The position numbers and the translations under genes are program-made. This document shows positions 47,001-60,520 of a stretch of DNA of 64,000 bases, piece by piece. Source of the DNA: Allodiplogaster sudhausi (lineage: Eukaryota > Nematoda > Chromadorea > Rhabditida > Diplogasteridae). How positions within the stretch are numbered: position 1 is the first letter of the stretch; each line of letters opens with the position of its first letter. Under the pieces are notes generated by a model. That model had not been told where the DNA came from, ran no database searches, and was given only the letters and a program-made list of their open reading frames with translations. The DNA is taken from positions 1,993,501 to 2,057,500 of the forward strand of contig CALZFC010000349.1 in assembly GCA_945643635.1 (NCBI GenBank). Reading direction: 5' to 3'.

Positions 47001-49445
47001 TTGAACCAGGGAATATGCATATGTATCTCTTTGATTCTCTGTCACAGTCTCCAATTCTCTTGCTGAGAGACTTTGCAAGATAGTAACGGAAAGTTGGAGA
47101 GAGATAGAGAGAGAGACAGAGCGAGAGAGCGAGAAAGAGAGACGGTGAGAGAGACCGCGCAAAAGATTGAGTTAGCCAGAGAAAAAGAAAAATGTCCTCT
47201 CAAACTCATAAACATGAGGAGCCCGGAAAGTCGCAGCAATTAGTTGGTGATTCCCATGGAAAGCGCGAACAAGGCTGGGAATGGGAGTCAGAAGCGGGCA
47301 TATGTTGCAGAGCAAGATCTTCTATGAGAATATGGATGGAATCATAAAAAGGCGAGCATACCGAGCATAAACAGAACTGGCCAGCATAATAATTCTCATT
47401 TTTCTGGCGAAGAGGAATAAAAAAAGGAGGGAAGGGGAAAACTCTGAACAAAGTGCAAACAAAACGAGTTCATTTGCGTCATTGAGGCCAAAGTCACGCT
47501 GAAGGCATTAGGCATTGAAAGTTCTTGGAAGCCGACCAACGCCTTCGAAATGCTTGGACGAAGGCCACCAAGTAGGCACAAAACTGTTAACATGAGCCAC
47601 TCTAATCACAATAGACAAACGCTAATGCATTGCATATTACATCAAAAATATTGATACTCTTAAAGAAAGAAAAAAAGTATGTTTAAACGAACTTTTTGAG
47701 GATTCGTTCAAAGAGAAGACGAACTTTATTTTGAACTTTGCTAGGAGAGAACGTTGGCTAACACGATGTCGCTGGATCGAGATGAAGGTGATGGTCCAGA
47801 TCGATGCGCAATTCGATGCGAGCAGCAGCGGAGAGAGCAGGCCAGTGGCGACGAAGGAGAACTGGCCGAGCCAGCCGAAATGAGAGTACTCCTGGAAAGA
47901 AAATGCGGTTACTGTAATACCAATCGATACATCAATCAAGCAATTAATAAATTAAATTTACTGATTGATCATCGCCTTGTGTGGCTTATTTCATATCATT
48001 TAAGCAACATACGCTGCGGGAAAGTCGCCATTCATGATGTTAAAAAAATTGCATCAAATAAGACATTAGTCCTGCCAATATTTCAAATAGTTTTAATGCT
48101 ACGGCCTGCGATCTAGCATATACATGGATGAGAGTGTTTGTCAATTTGACCGTGTCCCCAAAATAGCACTTTTTTGCGTGGGACTTGACAAACAATCTAC
48201 ATACATACATACATATATACGTATCTGCATATGAATGCAGACTCTTCGGCTTAGTATTGCATAATAAGATCGTGTTCGCAGCCAATTAATGTATACACAG
48301 GCAGATGTCAGCCTCATCGAAATTCAACCCCCTTCTGATGCGACGTGTCTGTTGGCTACACAGTATGTATAATCGCAAGCTTCTCTCACTTGCACAGGAG
48401 ATGACAAAACGGGGTTGGTGGGGTCGCTAATGGTAAATAAAAAAAGCCCCCAACCTCCTCGCTAATGTATGCAGACATTACTATCATTCGCTGAAAGTAT
48501 TCTTGCCACAATGCATATGGCCAAAATAGAATTAAAAAATAAATAAACAGCTATAGAACCGTACATAAAAGTCGGCGATAGCGGGCGGTAGCAGCACGAG
48601 AAGCGAGAAGAAGAGCTGCAACAGATCGCAGCAGGAGAGCTGGCAGAGTGCAGGAACGAGTGGGTGCGATCTGGAAAAGACAGAGAGAAGATAGTTACGT
48701 CAGTCGTAACTATGCACGAGTAAGAATAGTTACGTCAGTCGTAACAATACAAGTGGAACTTATTGTTCCTAAACGCACCAGACCCATATTGACATCCTCT
48801 TAAAATTCTTCTTTTCCTTTTTGCACCTTATTTTGCTTTTATCTGACCATTTCCTTCCTGTTGCTGCGAAATTTATTTTGTGAAAATAAAGAATTTATTC
48901 TGATTTTTGCCCGCTTCTGAAGCCACTTCTTATATTTTGCCTGTTTTATTGTGCTGTCGGATTTGTGTTTTTTTTGTGTGAGTGGCTTAGAGAAGGAATG
49001 GTGACGATCTCTTTTTTTATAAAGAAAATACATACTTTCATTGCTTATTTAAAAGGAAATCCTCATATGAAATGCATATTTATATGAATATGAATGCAAT
49101 GTCTTGCTGAGCTGTCTCTGTTTACTCCTTAACAGCAGACACTTCATGCCTTATTGCGTACGCCTTTGTTGTCTCCTTTTTCCAGCCAGTCAGTCTATGA
49201 CGTGCTTACTCTGGCGCACACATTGAAATCTGATTCCTTCTGAGTGACCGTTAGCGTGAGAGAGAGAGAGAGAGGGAGAGGGTGAGAAAGAGAAAAGAGA
49301 GAGAGAGAATAGGTAGAGAGAGCAAAAGACAACAGTGAGAGAGAGAGGTATTGAGAGGAGTGAGAGAGAGGGAGAGGGTAGAGAGACAAAGCTAGTCGGG
49401 ATAAGAGTAAAAGTCGAGAAATTTGGAAGAAGATAAGTAGAGGGC

Positions 49446-49488
<43 letters not shown>

Positions 49489-49930
49489 GTACTGACAATT
49501 GCTGAAGCAATGAGAAAGTAGAGCAAAAAACCAACCTGAACTTGGAATCCTCAACAAGTTATTCTCCTAATACATATTACTTTTAATCTCAACATTTGAC
49601 TAACTTTCATTGGGACTCTTCACTTTTTTTTCTGTTACCTTCCGCACTATCTCTCTGTCTCTCTCTCGCTCTCTCTATCTCTCTCTCGGTCCCTTTATCA
49701 TTACACCCTCTCTATCTCTATCTCTCTCTTTCTCTCTGTCACTGTCCATGCTTTCTCCTTCAAACTCCCTCTCGGTTCACACCTTCGTTCCTGCGAAGCT
49801 TGCGCACGCGATTTGAAGGTAACAACTCAAGCGAAGAGAAGAAAGAAGAAGAAAAAAGTCGTGAGATTTTCCCAGACTCGAGCGTTGAAGAAGGAAAAGG
49901 CTGGTCCTTTTTGTTTCTTCTCTGTCTCTG

Positions 49931-49961
<31 letters not shown>

Positions 49962-49967
49962 GCCGCA

Positions 49968-50002
<35 letters not shown>

Positions 50003-50632
50003 ACAGCTCCCATTTCTTAACTTGACCTTCCTCACATCATTCATGGGGGCGATCTAACTGGTGCCCTTGGCCGTTATTGATGCACTTGAAAATGCGCTAC
50101 GATTAATACGTAAAGAAAGCTTAACACAGACATCATGAAATTATACGTTGTGGAATTTTTATAGAGTTTTTGTATACAACAGAGAAGGGAGAGAGAGAAA
50201 GAGAGACAAAGAGAGAGAGAGAGGGTGGAAGAGAGATACAAGAAAAACAGATATGCAAAGAGAGACAACATTAAACGATAGAGGGAAGAACATACATGTA
50301 AAGAAAGAAAGAAGGATAGGAAAAATGATTGAGGACAGGCACACGAATAGATATCCTCCGCTTTCGAAATAGAGCACTATTGCAAGGCGGCTAGAATGAA
50401 CTCTGCCAGTGGCAATAACAAGTGAACCCCTCACCAAGTTGTTGACTGTCTGTCCACACCCAGGAATACACACTTTTTACTGCTTTCCAGCTTGACGAGA
50501 CTGCTAGAAGGGAAAGAGAGAAAAAGAGAGACAGAGAGAGAGAGAGAGAAGAGAGAGAGAGAAGGAGAGGGAGAAGGAGAAAGAGAGAGAGAGAAGGAGA
50601 AGAGAGAGAGAAGGAGGGAGAGAAGGAGAAAC

Positions 50633-50667
<35 letters not shown>

Positions 50668-50853
50668 AAGAGAGAGAAGATAAAATTTTGTTCCAATTAA
50701 AGATGCTACGCATGTCATGTGCCTTTTTTCTTTCTGGTTAAGGTTGTAATTTGTGGAATATATGTAATACCTTTGCAAACGACACGCATGGTTGTAGATT
50801 GTGCAAAATACATTTAGACGCCCGTACTTATGAGAAACGCACTTTGCACCAGG

Positions 50854-50931
<78 letters not shown>

Positions 50932-52051
50932 TGAAGAGAGAGGGGAGTAAGAGAAAGAGACGAAGAGAGGCATAGAGGGAGGAGAGAAGGAAAGAGTCAG
51001 TGAAAGAAAGAGAGGGACAGAAAGACAGAGACGAGGAGAGAGAGAGAGGGAGAGAGAGAGAGGGCAACACAAACATATCAAGAAATTCGAGAAGGGAGAA
51101 AAGCATATGGAAATTGATGAACGTTCTCAGAAGAACGTACCAGGAAAGGAGACGCTATTAAGACGTGAGGATGAGAAAGGAAGGAGAGAAAAAAACAATA
51201 CTTCAGCCTACAGAATGGTTGCAAGTGATGTTCTCACTGAAATTTCGAAATTTGACGGAATCAAAAACGAGAAACAGAAAGGAAAAAAAAACGTGGAAAT
51301 AAATATCGTTACCAAGAATTCATTTTATAAATAAGTTATTCTGAATTTAGAGAATAAAGTGAACAAATTTGCTCCTCCTTCAGCCCAATACAGAAATGAA
51401 ATGGGAATTTGTCTTTGTTGCTGAAATAATTATTTTCTTCATTTTTATTGTATGCTATTATTTCTTCTCGTTTAGTGTGAGAGAAGCATGTGGTTCAGGA
51501 AATAAATGCATCAGAGAAAGAGAGAGAGAGGAGAGAGAGTGATAGAGAGAGCGAAGAGAGAGAGAGAGAAGAGAGAGAGTGATAGAGAGGGCGAAGAGAG
51601 AGAGAGAGAAGAGAGAAAGAGAGAGAGAGAAACTGACACGGAGGGAGATAGAAAGAGTGTGGCAACAAGCGGAGAAAGATGGATATGTATGGAGATAGAC
51701 AGGATCAAAGAGATAAAAGAGGATAAAAAGAAATAAAGAGATCTTTAACAGGCAGATGAGGTAGTTGTTTCTATTATTGAAGTCAGCATTTATATATATG
51801 TATATATATACATGTTTTACCTTTTATATAAATGAACATTTGTACATATATATTATGTATGTATAATGTATGTATTATGTATAAAATGTGTATATATTAT
51901 AAACTGACCTATTCGCTGCAAAGACAAGTAGGCATGCGACGTTGAGGACTAGTCCAACGCAGCAGATCGCTGGCAGCAGCCATAGATTGAGGACGCAGCC
52001 GACCGCTCGGAGGCCTTCTTGCTCAATGCACATTTGACGACAGGTCTCGCT
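44075..52051 (-). CDS. Gene I: rhodopsin-family GPCR (peptide-receptor-like; 5' end open)
   Basis: Exons: 52051-51909, 48670-48565, 47891-47763, 46350-46309, 45953-45777, 45542-45332, 45157-45045, 44863-44743, 44568-44075; all eight junction phases fit. Helix 1 (WLLPAICCVGLVLN), helix 2 (LCQLSCCDLLQLFF), helix 3 ending ISIQRHRAVTRPL (QRH in place of DRY), helices 4 and 5 (LYPLLVYLLPLVLL), helix 6 (LLIAIVVLFFCCHTG) and helix 7 with NSTVNPMLYFFF (NPxxY across a splice). A basic FR motif and a long Ser/Thr/Arg tail with SPTATR-like repeats follow. The layout fits FMRFamide/myosuppressin-type receptors, but the ligand is not deducible. A possible earlier exon ends at 52254 with a GTGAGT donor in the right phase. 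The largest intron (48671-51908) is packed with GA repeats. Confidence 0.78.
44225..44430. repeat. GC-rich short tandem repeat encoding the GPCR tail
   Basis: Degenerate units around CGCGTCGCGGTCG / GACGTCGTGGC repeat about 10-12 times, very GC-rich against an AT-rich background. In the chosen minus frame they encode SPTATR-RATTS-like repeats. All three frames are open on parts of both strands, as expected from such a repeat. Confidence 0.7.
46360..47760. other. GPCR intron, non-coding
   Basis: No exon seen. GA tract at about 47095-47160. Confidence 0.5.
49250..51070. repeat. Large GA/CT microsatellite field in the GPCR intron
   Basis: Purine-rich on plus at about 49255-49490, pyrimidine-rich at 49640-50010, then purine-rich again at 50180-50340, 50505-50685 and 50850-51065. 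Units are (GA)n with GAGAAA/GAGGGA variants. All long frames here (SLSLSL or RERERE) are artefacts. Confidence 0.92.
51505..51720. repeat. GA-rich microsatellite
   Basis: (GA)n with a roughly 50-bp higher-order repeat (GAGAGTGATAGAGAG appears twice). A (TA/TATG)n stretch follows at about 51790-51900. Confidence 0.85.
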
Positions 52052-52719
52052 CTAAAATTTGCATAATTTTTTATTCTATTAATCTTACTTATATTTACAT
52101 ATATAAGTAATGAAATATCTTTCTTTATATAGATAAATTATAAATTTTTTTAGTAAATAAACTGATACACATTCATGTCGAGATGGAAGTACTACTTTTG
52201 CGTTTTTTTTCACGATGGCAAGATGGAAGAAATTTGATTATTGCGTTACTCACGGTCTCCTCGCCGAGAACAACAACAATGGGACCAGAAATACAAAGAA
52301 GATAGGTATTTGGAGGCGTCTCTTCTTACAATTAGTAATGATAAAGCGAGATCGATTTAGGGTGGGCACCGGAGAAAGAAGTGTTGAAATGAAAATACAT
52401 AAGTATGAATCAGGAAAGACTTTTAATGAAACGTTGCGCACGAAATCGAAAAATCAAACAATTCGCATGCAATTTCTGATGCCTTGTATCAATTTTCTTG
52501 CTCTTGGCTATACGCCAAGAAACTTTCTCGCATGCCACTTTGGAGGTTGCAAGCGTATCATTAAAGCTGCTGGACTTGTGTGTCATTATTTTGTAAGTCT
52601 ATTTGCACGAATAAGTAAACAAACAAATTGAACTCATACATACATGCACATTTGAACTCTCTTCAGCAAATTCGATATTTTTGACAGAACATTTTCTTTT
52701 AAGTCAAGAAAGATGAAGC

Positions 52720-54522
52720 ATAACAGAGAGAGAGAGAGAGAGAGAGAAAGAGAGGGAGGGAGGGAGAAAGGGAGGGAGGGAGTGAGATTGAGAGAAAGAA
52801 AGAGAAAAAGAGAAAGAGGAGGTGAGGAAGTGAGAGAGAGAGTGCGGGAATGAGAGAGAGAGAAAGTGAGAGAGAGAAAGGCGCAGACAAGTCTGGAACA
52901 GTATTGTAATAGCCCAGACACGAGACCGACGTACCATTATGCGCTGAAGCTGGGATTGGCAGGGAGAGAAGTGATGGAGTGAGAGAGGAGAAGAAGGTGA
53001 GAGGGGCGAGCCAGTAAATCCGAGAAAGAGAGATAGAGAGAGAGAAAGCTGATGAGAGGGCGTATGCCAGAGAGAGCGAGAGAGAGAGAGAGCAAAGGGA
53101 AAGAGAGAACATGAGCTAGAGAAAGAGAGTCAAAAGTGCGAAGCTTCGGCAAAAATTGCTCCGAAAGCAACCATTTTCTTTCTCGCCCGGAAAAAGGCTG
53201 AAAAGAAAGCAGCTTGTAACATTTTGTCAGATTTAAATGAATGGGTCCCGGAAAGAAAGCTCCAAGTTCTAAAATGTTGTTTTTCAACCACCCCCCCTCC
53301 CCCATCCATTTCAGTCAGACTCTGTAATTGACAGTTGGTCAAAATGGAACACCGAAAACAAAACTGAAAATTAATCACGGCTTGGAATGTTTTCACTTTC
53401 CAAAGAACGACGCCAAATGCTTTACTTAACAAGAATCCTCTCACTCTTCTCTCGTCTGACATTACTAATACATACTTGGTTTGTGCTGATTCAAAGCATA
53501 AGAAAGCGGAAGCGAAGAAACACTGACAAAGAAATACCTGGAATGACGTAAAGAAGCGAGTTATAAACAACATAAATGTAGTATGAACATATGTACTACA
53601 AACATTGAAGATGGCGTATTTACCTATACAAATATGTAGATCTACAAATGACAATTTCCATGTTGAATAACCATTTATTATTTTCCGGCCTTGACCTACC
53701 TCAGGGGACTTCCGACATATATGTATGTATGTACAGATGAGCATTGCGGAATTGTGATTATGAGCAGGCGAATAGACTGATAGTGAGTCGCAGTTATTTA
53801 GTAATAAGTGGGGATTATCTCCACCTCTCTACCTTTATCACCTTTCTCTTTCTCTCTCTCACTCCCTCTCTCCCCTCTCTCTCTCTCCCTCTCTCTCTCT
53901 CTATCCCTCTCTCACTCCCTCTCTCTCCTCCTTTCTCCCTTTCTCTTCCTCTCTCGTTATATCTTCCTCTCTCTCTCTATCTCTCTCTCTCTATGTCTCC
54001 CTCTCTCTCTCCGTCTCTCCCTCTTCATCCCTTTTCGCCATCAACAAGAGTGCTCGGAAAGATCGCCAGGAGACTCTCATGCTCCGGAGGCAACTCGGAG
54101 AACCTTTCGAGAATGACGGCTGAATGGCAGCGTGTGTGGAAATGTTCGGAAATTGTGCGGAGAGAGAGAGAGATAGAAGAGAGAGAGCGAGAAGAGAAGA
54201 GAGAGAATGAGAGAGAAAATAGAGAGAGAGAGAGAGATAGAGCAGATCAAGAGAGTCAGACTGTCAGAGAGAGCGAGCTCACGAATTCATCATAGTAAGA
54301 AGAGAGCATGAGAAGTGAAAAACGAGCAATCAGAAGAAGCTTTTCCTCCGCATGTGACTCTCAGCGTACTCTTTCCCTCCAACTATGTGATTGATGCGTA
54401 TGGAATCGGGCGGATGGCGAACGGAGCTTGGGAGTCCACGCCCTGTGGGAATGGGAGGACGCTGAGGAGGAAAGTCAAAATCTCTGCGGTCACAATCAGC
54501 TCCTCAAACTGATAAACACTGC

Positions 54523-54567
<45 letters not shown>

Positions 54568-55220
54568 AGAGAAGAGAGAGAGAGAGGAGAGAGAGAGTGA
54601 GAGAGAGAGAGAGCTGGGACAAAATGTCAGCATTTACATTTGCGCAAGTTTTCAACAACAAAAAACCTTTAAAAAAAATGTACAAAATATTTCCGAAGAC
54701 TACCGTTAGGCATCCTCCAATATGCACCTGAATTGGCCTCTAACAGAAGCTCTTGCGGGCGGCAAAAAGCCTTGCTGAAGAGAGGGAGAGAGACACAGAG
54801 AGAGAGAGACAGAGAAAGAGGGGGGAGAGAGGTGGGAGAAAGAGAGCAATTAGTTAGTGGGCCTGCGCGTAATTGAAAGTACATTGACTATAGCATGCTC
54901 ACATCTTCGGAGACAAAAAGTGGTACAGTATAGCAAGTATTTTTATTATAATTTATTATTTACATATTGATACACCAAATTTAGTTGCAAGACATGATAA
55001 TGAAACATTAAAAAGGAGAATAAATAAGAATATTAAGGGCTTTGCTACGAGTCTGAATTGGTTAGAAAATATTGTTGTCCCAAGAAGAAGCAGAAAAAGC
55101 TTATATTTTCGGCAGCGACATTATAAAGGCCAAAATATGAGAGAAATTGGCAAAGGAAGTGAGATGAGGGGGTGACGAAAAGCAAAGCAAGCCTAATTTC
55201 GAGAGGCCAGAGAGAACATA

Positions 55221-55257
<37 letters not shown>

Positions 55258-55441
55258 GGGAGAGATAGAAAAGTAGAGAGAGAGGGGATAATAGAGGGAG
55301 AGAGAGAAAGCGAGGGACGGAGAGAGAAATAATAGTGTGAGAAAGCGAGGGAAGTGATGAGAGAGGTAAGAGAAAGAGAAACGGAGTGAGAGTGTGAAAA
55401 CGAGAGGTAGAGATAAAGAGAGCGAAATGATATAATAGAGA

Positions 55442-55488
<47 letters not shown>

Positions 55489-55840
55489 CTCGAGGTGCGA
55501 ATCTTTTACGATGACGCACTTTAAAGATTAGCGCAAAAGGCAAAAAAGAAAGTAAGTGAGTGAGAGAGAAAGAGAAAAACAGAGCAGAGAGAGAGAGGGA
55601 AAAGTCTGAAATTCCGAACGCGGTAGGATTTCCATGTGTTTCTCTTCAAGTATCTCTCTAGCATTCTCTTCTCTCTCTCTTTCTCTTCCTTTCTCTCTCT
55701 CTCACTCTCTCTATCTTTATTTCTTTCCTTTCTCTCTCTCTCACTCTATTCGCAGAAGACAAAACGGGCGTGAAAGTGAAAGAGGATTCGGAAGACCAAA
55801 TGTATGTAGCAGAGAGAGAGAAAAACTGAGCAGCTGAATA
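52720..55840. repeat. Second GA/CT microsatellite field
   Basis: Purine tracts at 52720-52890, 53010-53110, 54155-54260, 54520-54615, 54780-54845, 55215-55490 and 55555-55605; pyrimidine tracts at 53840-54030 and 55660-55750. No exon chain could be supported anywhere in the interval. Confidence 0.88.
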
Positions 55841-55849
55841 ATTTATGGT

Positions 55850-56729
55850 TGGCCCTAATGGCCAATTAGTGCGGGATAACGAAGGGCGTTTACATATATT
55901 GGCGCTGTTGTTTTAAGTGTCTTCGAATTGTTCGACGGGACCAAACGACTTTAATGCATGTAAAACGAATTTATGAATAAAAAAAAAGCTTAAAAACAGC
56001 ACGAATTCACCGGAATACCTAAAATAAAGACCTCATCGAGTTCCGTTCAAGAGTCAAAAAAATGTACTTGAAATGGTAAACTGCATGTAAGTTCATATCT
56101 CTGCGGTGGCCCAATTAGAAAAGCTAATTAATGTTATCATAGACATCAGACTTATTTGAATATCTGGATTCTAGCAAGCACTTGAGAGATTCGAACACCT
56201 CCTAATAAGTGCATGTCTATGTAATGCAAAAAAGCTGAAAAGATCATGAATGACAGAGGCAGACAAAGGCAGTGATCCCTATCTGGGGAGCTCAAATATG
56301 TACATGGCAGGGGTCTAATAAGGGACATTAAGCCCCCCACTAACTATAATATGATTACAGTATACATATGTATGTGCTTGTGTGGTGGGTCTTCGATGTT
56401 ATGTGGACTAAGAGTCGAACAGGACAGAATTAGCAGCATTCATATATGGCGATTAGGCTTCCGCCTCGCTTATATGCATATGTATGTGACAAACAAGTTG
56501 GCAGAGCAGTAGTGTAAGCTCCGTTAACTCTCTCGGAGAAAGTGACCTCTCATACTCACACACTCCCCCAAACTTTGTACTTTTTGGTTATACCGTCGTT
56601 CTCTTACCTCAACAGTTTTTCTCTCTCTTTCTTTCTCTCTCTACCACTCTGTCTCTCTTTCTTTCATTATTTTATCTCACTCTCTCTCACTCTCTCTTTC
56701 CCACTCTCTCACTATCCAGCATGCCCAGC

Positions 56730-56777
<48 letters not shown>

Positions 56778-57050
56778 TTAAATTGGCTCTCCCCCTATGG
56801 GCCACAATGGCTATCTTCCATTTGACTTTCGCACTTCAGCGCGATGAAAGAAACATCATAACGAGCGGGTATTCAAAGATCAAAAACATCAAAAAAAAAT
56901 CCGTCCGCAAAAAAAGGTTTGCTTTAATCCTTCATGCAAGACTCTGGGATCTTACTGATTCAGACTTTTTGATAAACAAAATTAATCTCATTATATGTAT
57001 GTACATATAAGACAGTGTGAATTAAAAAGTTTAGTTTTTCTCTGCAATTT
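55850..57050. other. Gene-poor region with a pure CT run
   Basis: (TC)n at about 56730-56768. No supported exon on either strand. Confidence 0.5.
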
Positions 57051-57059
57051 TCGATTTAG

Positions 57060-57660
57060 CTGTTATTTTTGCCAAATTTGGCAGGTAAAACACACAAGCA
57101 AATGTGGCAGTATTTTATTCATTGATTCAAACATGTCATGACAAATATGAAGCGTTAATAAAATGACGGGCACAATATACAAGCGAAGAAAATGGCTGAG
57201 CCACAGAACTGTGTCCTAATTAATGACAACCCGGCTTCGGCATATTTAACAACAAAACAATTTGGCTTGGCAAAAATAGAGGTCTTTAAAAGTGGATTTA
57301 TAGCGTGCCAAATTTGATGGCCGCAAAATGATCCATGGCGCAATTTGCATATGTTCAAATTTTCAACAGTTTTGGCAAGTATTTCACTTATTAAAAATGC
57401 CACTGCCAAAATAAACGGCTATCAAAACTGGCAAGCCGCTTTGTCATTTTTAACAGCTGATAAATGTGCCACGAGGAAGCGGCTGTCGGCCGAGCAGCTT
57501 GGCAAATTTGACAGCCGTCAAAAATGGCAACTTGGCAAATTCAGCGGGCATCAAAAATGTCAAGCCAAATTTTCGACCCTTCAAAAGTGGCAAGCCACTT
57601 TTAACGGCTATAAATAATGGCTGGCAGTTTTGACGGCCGCTAAAAAAGGCAAATCATTTT
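57060..57660. repeat. Degenerate minisatellite, unit about 33-36 bp
   Basis: Repeated blocks of TTGGCAAATTTGACGGCC and ATCAAAAATGGCAAG, each partly palindromic (GGC/GCC with TTTGAC/GTCAAA), for about 600 bp with increasing regularity towards 57480-57650. The same phrase (TGGCCAAATTTGACGGTCG) reappears at 63980-64000, the window's last bases. Confidence 0.75.
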
Positions 57661-57989
57661 TTTTACAATAAAAAAAGCTTATCGCTCCTATTAAATTCGC
57701 GTTCATCCTCAGAACATTAAAGTTACACATACACGCATATATAACAAGAAGGAAGCACTGAGAATACCACATTCAATCAGTCATGAAAACAAGAGTGGTC
57801 CACAATAAGTTCTGCATAAATAAATAAAATATTACATTCACTATAACATTATGGAAGTTAGTTGATAAATGTTAGCAAATAAGACATACTAGGCACTCGA
57901 GTTGCCGTCGTCACTGGAAGAAGGAATTTTTCTAGCTGCGAGATGTCCTCGTGTGACTTGTCCATGGAGAATCCGTGACCACGCAAGAC

Positions 57990-60520
57990 TCACTTGGGTG
58001 GAGGGCCGCCGCCGCCAGAACCATTATCGACGTCGCCACCAAAGAAGCCACGGCGAGGACCGGCTGCTCCATCATCACCTCCTGAATTAGATTCTCATTT
58101 ATTTACATATCAATCATGTTTGGCAAAACTGAAACAACGAAAACTGATGGCCAACAAGTGTACATTAATGAAAGATGTTACATACCCATAGAATAAGAAA
58201 TCTTTTTAACATAAAAAATAGAAATTATAATAAACAACAGGAAAACAATAATAAAACAAAACCTGTCCAAACTGGGCGCGGTCGTCCATCTCCGGCGGCA
58301 CCCGCACTGCACATCCTTCCCTTGCACGGACCAGCTTGACCAGATCTAATCTGAAACAAGAATACTATTTAATGTTAAGAAAACCGTATTAAAAGGTGTG
58401 TCTGCGATTTCTTATCATGACGTTATTTTCCCAAATTACGGTAAGTATACGGTATGTGGTATTTTAGTTCCACAAAATGTGTAAATCATATCATTACTGC
58501 TTTGTTTGAAATAAAATTTAACTAGAAACACTAGCAGTAAAATCGTTTTCCCCATTCAAAATAACAAAAAGGAAATGATTAGCACTTATTTTAGAGCAAA
58601 ATTGCTCTATACCGTATCCATACCGTAACTCAGGAAATTTATATAACGTCACGATAAGAATTGAATATAATATTTGTCTTCTCCGTAACCAAAAGCCCCC
58701 CGGACGGTTGAATTTCAGCAGAAAAAATTTAAAGCGACATAAAAATATTTACGCCGTAAAAAAAATTAATGGAGGTTTTTGGGTGTAAAATGTTTTTTTT
58801 AAGTGTTTGAATGCAGCTTAAAGAGCTCGCGATTCTCTATTGAATGATATGTCTACCATCGTATAACATTAAAAATTAACAATGCTATGCTCTATTTCAT
58901 TTTGTGAAAACATTTGAAAAATCTTAGACATGGCGTTGTTCAGTTGGACTGATTGTTGTGTGCGAAATTTAAAAACAAAATCCCGCTCCTTGGGCTCGGT
59001 GGTTTACAAGGCTGCCATGGGTCAGACTTATCTAAGTACTGGGTGAGAGATCAAGAATGAGAGTTTTATGGACGGCAAAAACCTCTTGAGCCAGCATGCA
59101 GTCCGGGTGTTACTCTTCTGCTGCGCCTCTTCCTATTCTTGCTTCTGCAGCTGCTTCCACGTGCCAGCCACTGACCGAGAGATCGTCAGGCACAAACTGA
59201 AAGTCATGGGTTTATGAAGAGAAATGAAGTATGCAAATTGAAAAAAAGTGAGAGCGATATGATTTTGAAGAAAACAATTTGCTCTTCTTGCTTACGGCCA
59301 AAAATTAGTAACCCGAAAATGGAAAAAAAATGCAAAACCTGTAAAAATTGGCTTCAAGGGCTAAATTTTTACTACATAGTAAGATAGAGAGTTAAGAAGA
59401 GCGTATTATTCTAGCCAATTCGGGGGTGGCATGCTCGAAAAATAAATATTGAATTTAAAAGAGACCTCTAACCCATAACAAATTGAATAAAAACGAAAAG
59501 TACTTCAAATCTAGGCCGTTTTGCAAGTCAACAAAGAAAAAAAAAACAAATGAAAACTTATCCCTTGCTAAAAAAATACTTTAACGAGGAAATGACCAAC
59601 TCGGGTGAAAAACGAATGGGAAATAAATGGTCCAGTACTGGCAAATAACTACCGCAAATAATAGCAGTTTAACGATGGGCAACCAAACATTATTCGAGCA
59701 ATTCTTCACTCAGATCTAACCATTAGCAAATTTTTCAGCAATAACCTGCGCATATTGGAGCAGTTACTTGCCCATAACAGGCAGATAACCTGCGTATAAC
59801 TGACAATAATTAGTCATTAAACTGCGTACTGTAACACTAAAAATCAGTGTACTGTGGCACCAAAATTCTAATTTTAATTTCTCACGAAGTTTCGAAAACT
59901 ACCTCTTTACAATTATCTCGGCCCCTTTCAGGGTACCAAACAAAAAGTGCACTCCTTGAAGTAGGAGCGGAAACGAAGCCCCTTCATACGGGGCGCAAAA
60001 AAACCGCTGATCTGCGAAACTTTGAAGACTGCAACCCTTGTGCTGACCGCGCACCCTATATTTGCCGGCTTTCAAAAACAATGGTTCACCCTTTAAAAAG
60101 AATTTCCCGCCATTTCCCATGTTCAAATGTTTTAATGGCAAGTAAATGGTACGTTAATGGCCAGTAAGGGAGTACAGGAATAGTAATAAACTGATTAGTA
60201 GCCCGCCATTATTTCACCAGTCTGCAGGTTTTGTATCAATATACCATTTCCGCGCACGGAATTGGCCATTCGCTTTTCACCCGAGAAATCACAAATCATA
60301 AAAGTGAACAGAAATGACCAAATAATAAATCATAAAAGTGAAACCGTAAAGTCAGTTCGTAATAAAATAAAGCAAAATGAATAGAAAACAAAACAAATAC
60401 AAAGAGAATGCGAAAACCTCAAAGTGGTGGGTCGAGGTGGTCCTGCCAAAGTCGTGCCAGCATGTCGAGGCGCCGATGTCGGGAGTGGAGGAGAAGAGGC
60501 GCCAAGCGTTTAGCTTCTCT
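57990..60520 (-). CDS. Gene L: candidate four-exon gene with a hydrophobic C-terminus (frame provisional)
   Basis: Exons on minus: about 60520-60416, about 59200-59107, 58350-58263, 58081 to about 57937. In the frame that keeps all junctions in phase, the protein reads LFSSTPDIGASTCWHDFGR, FVPDDLSVSGWHVEAAAEA, LVKLVRAREGCAVRVPPEMD, then PVLAVASLVATSIMVLAAAA, a single membrane segment near the end. A competing frame of the last two exons is Gly/Pro-rich (GGDVDNGSGGGGPPP) and also splices in phase (1), so the frame is uncertain. Good acceptors (TTGTTTCAG, GACTTTCAG) support exons here. A membrane-anchored extracellular protein is the best guess; no family recognised. Confidence 0.38.
58400..59090. 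other. AT-rich intron or intergenic sequence
   Basis: No coding signal on either strand. Probably an intron of gene L. Confidence 0.4.
59210..60410. other. AT-rich stretch with degenerate short repeats
   Basis: Phrases such as ATAACCTGCG and TGCCCATAAC recur at 59740-59810. The 106-codon plus frame at 59847-60167 has no supporting splice context and biased composition, so it is not called. Confidence 0.4.

Noticed and set aside
49190..51080. Many long open frames rich in SLSLS or RERERE
   Set aside because: They are translations of CT/GA microsatellites in every frame and strand, with no splice context or homology.
52215..52631. 138-codon plus-strand frame
   Set aside because: No splice sites, family motif or start context; it overlaps a candidate upstream exon of the minus-strand GPCR.
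57060..57660. CRISPR array
   Set aside because: The units are degenerate and contiguous, with no unique spacers of constant length, and the locus is eukaryotic.
59847..60167. 106-codon plus-strand frame
   Set aside because: Lies in AT-rich sequence with no exon borders or recognisable domain.
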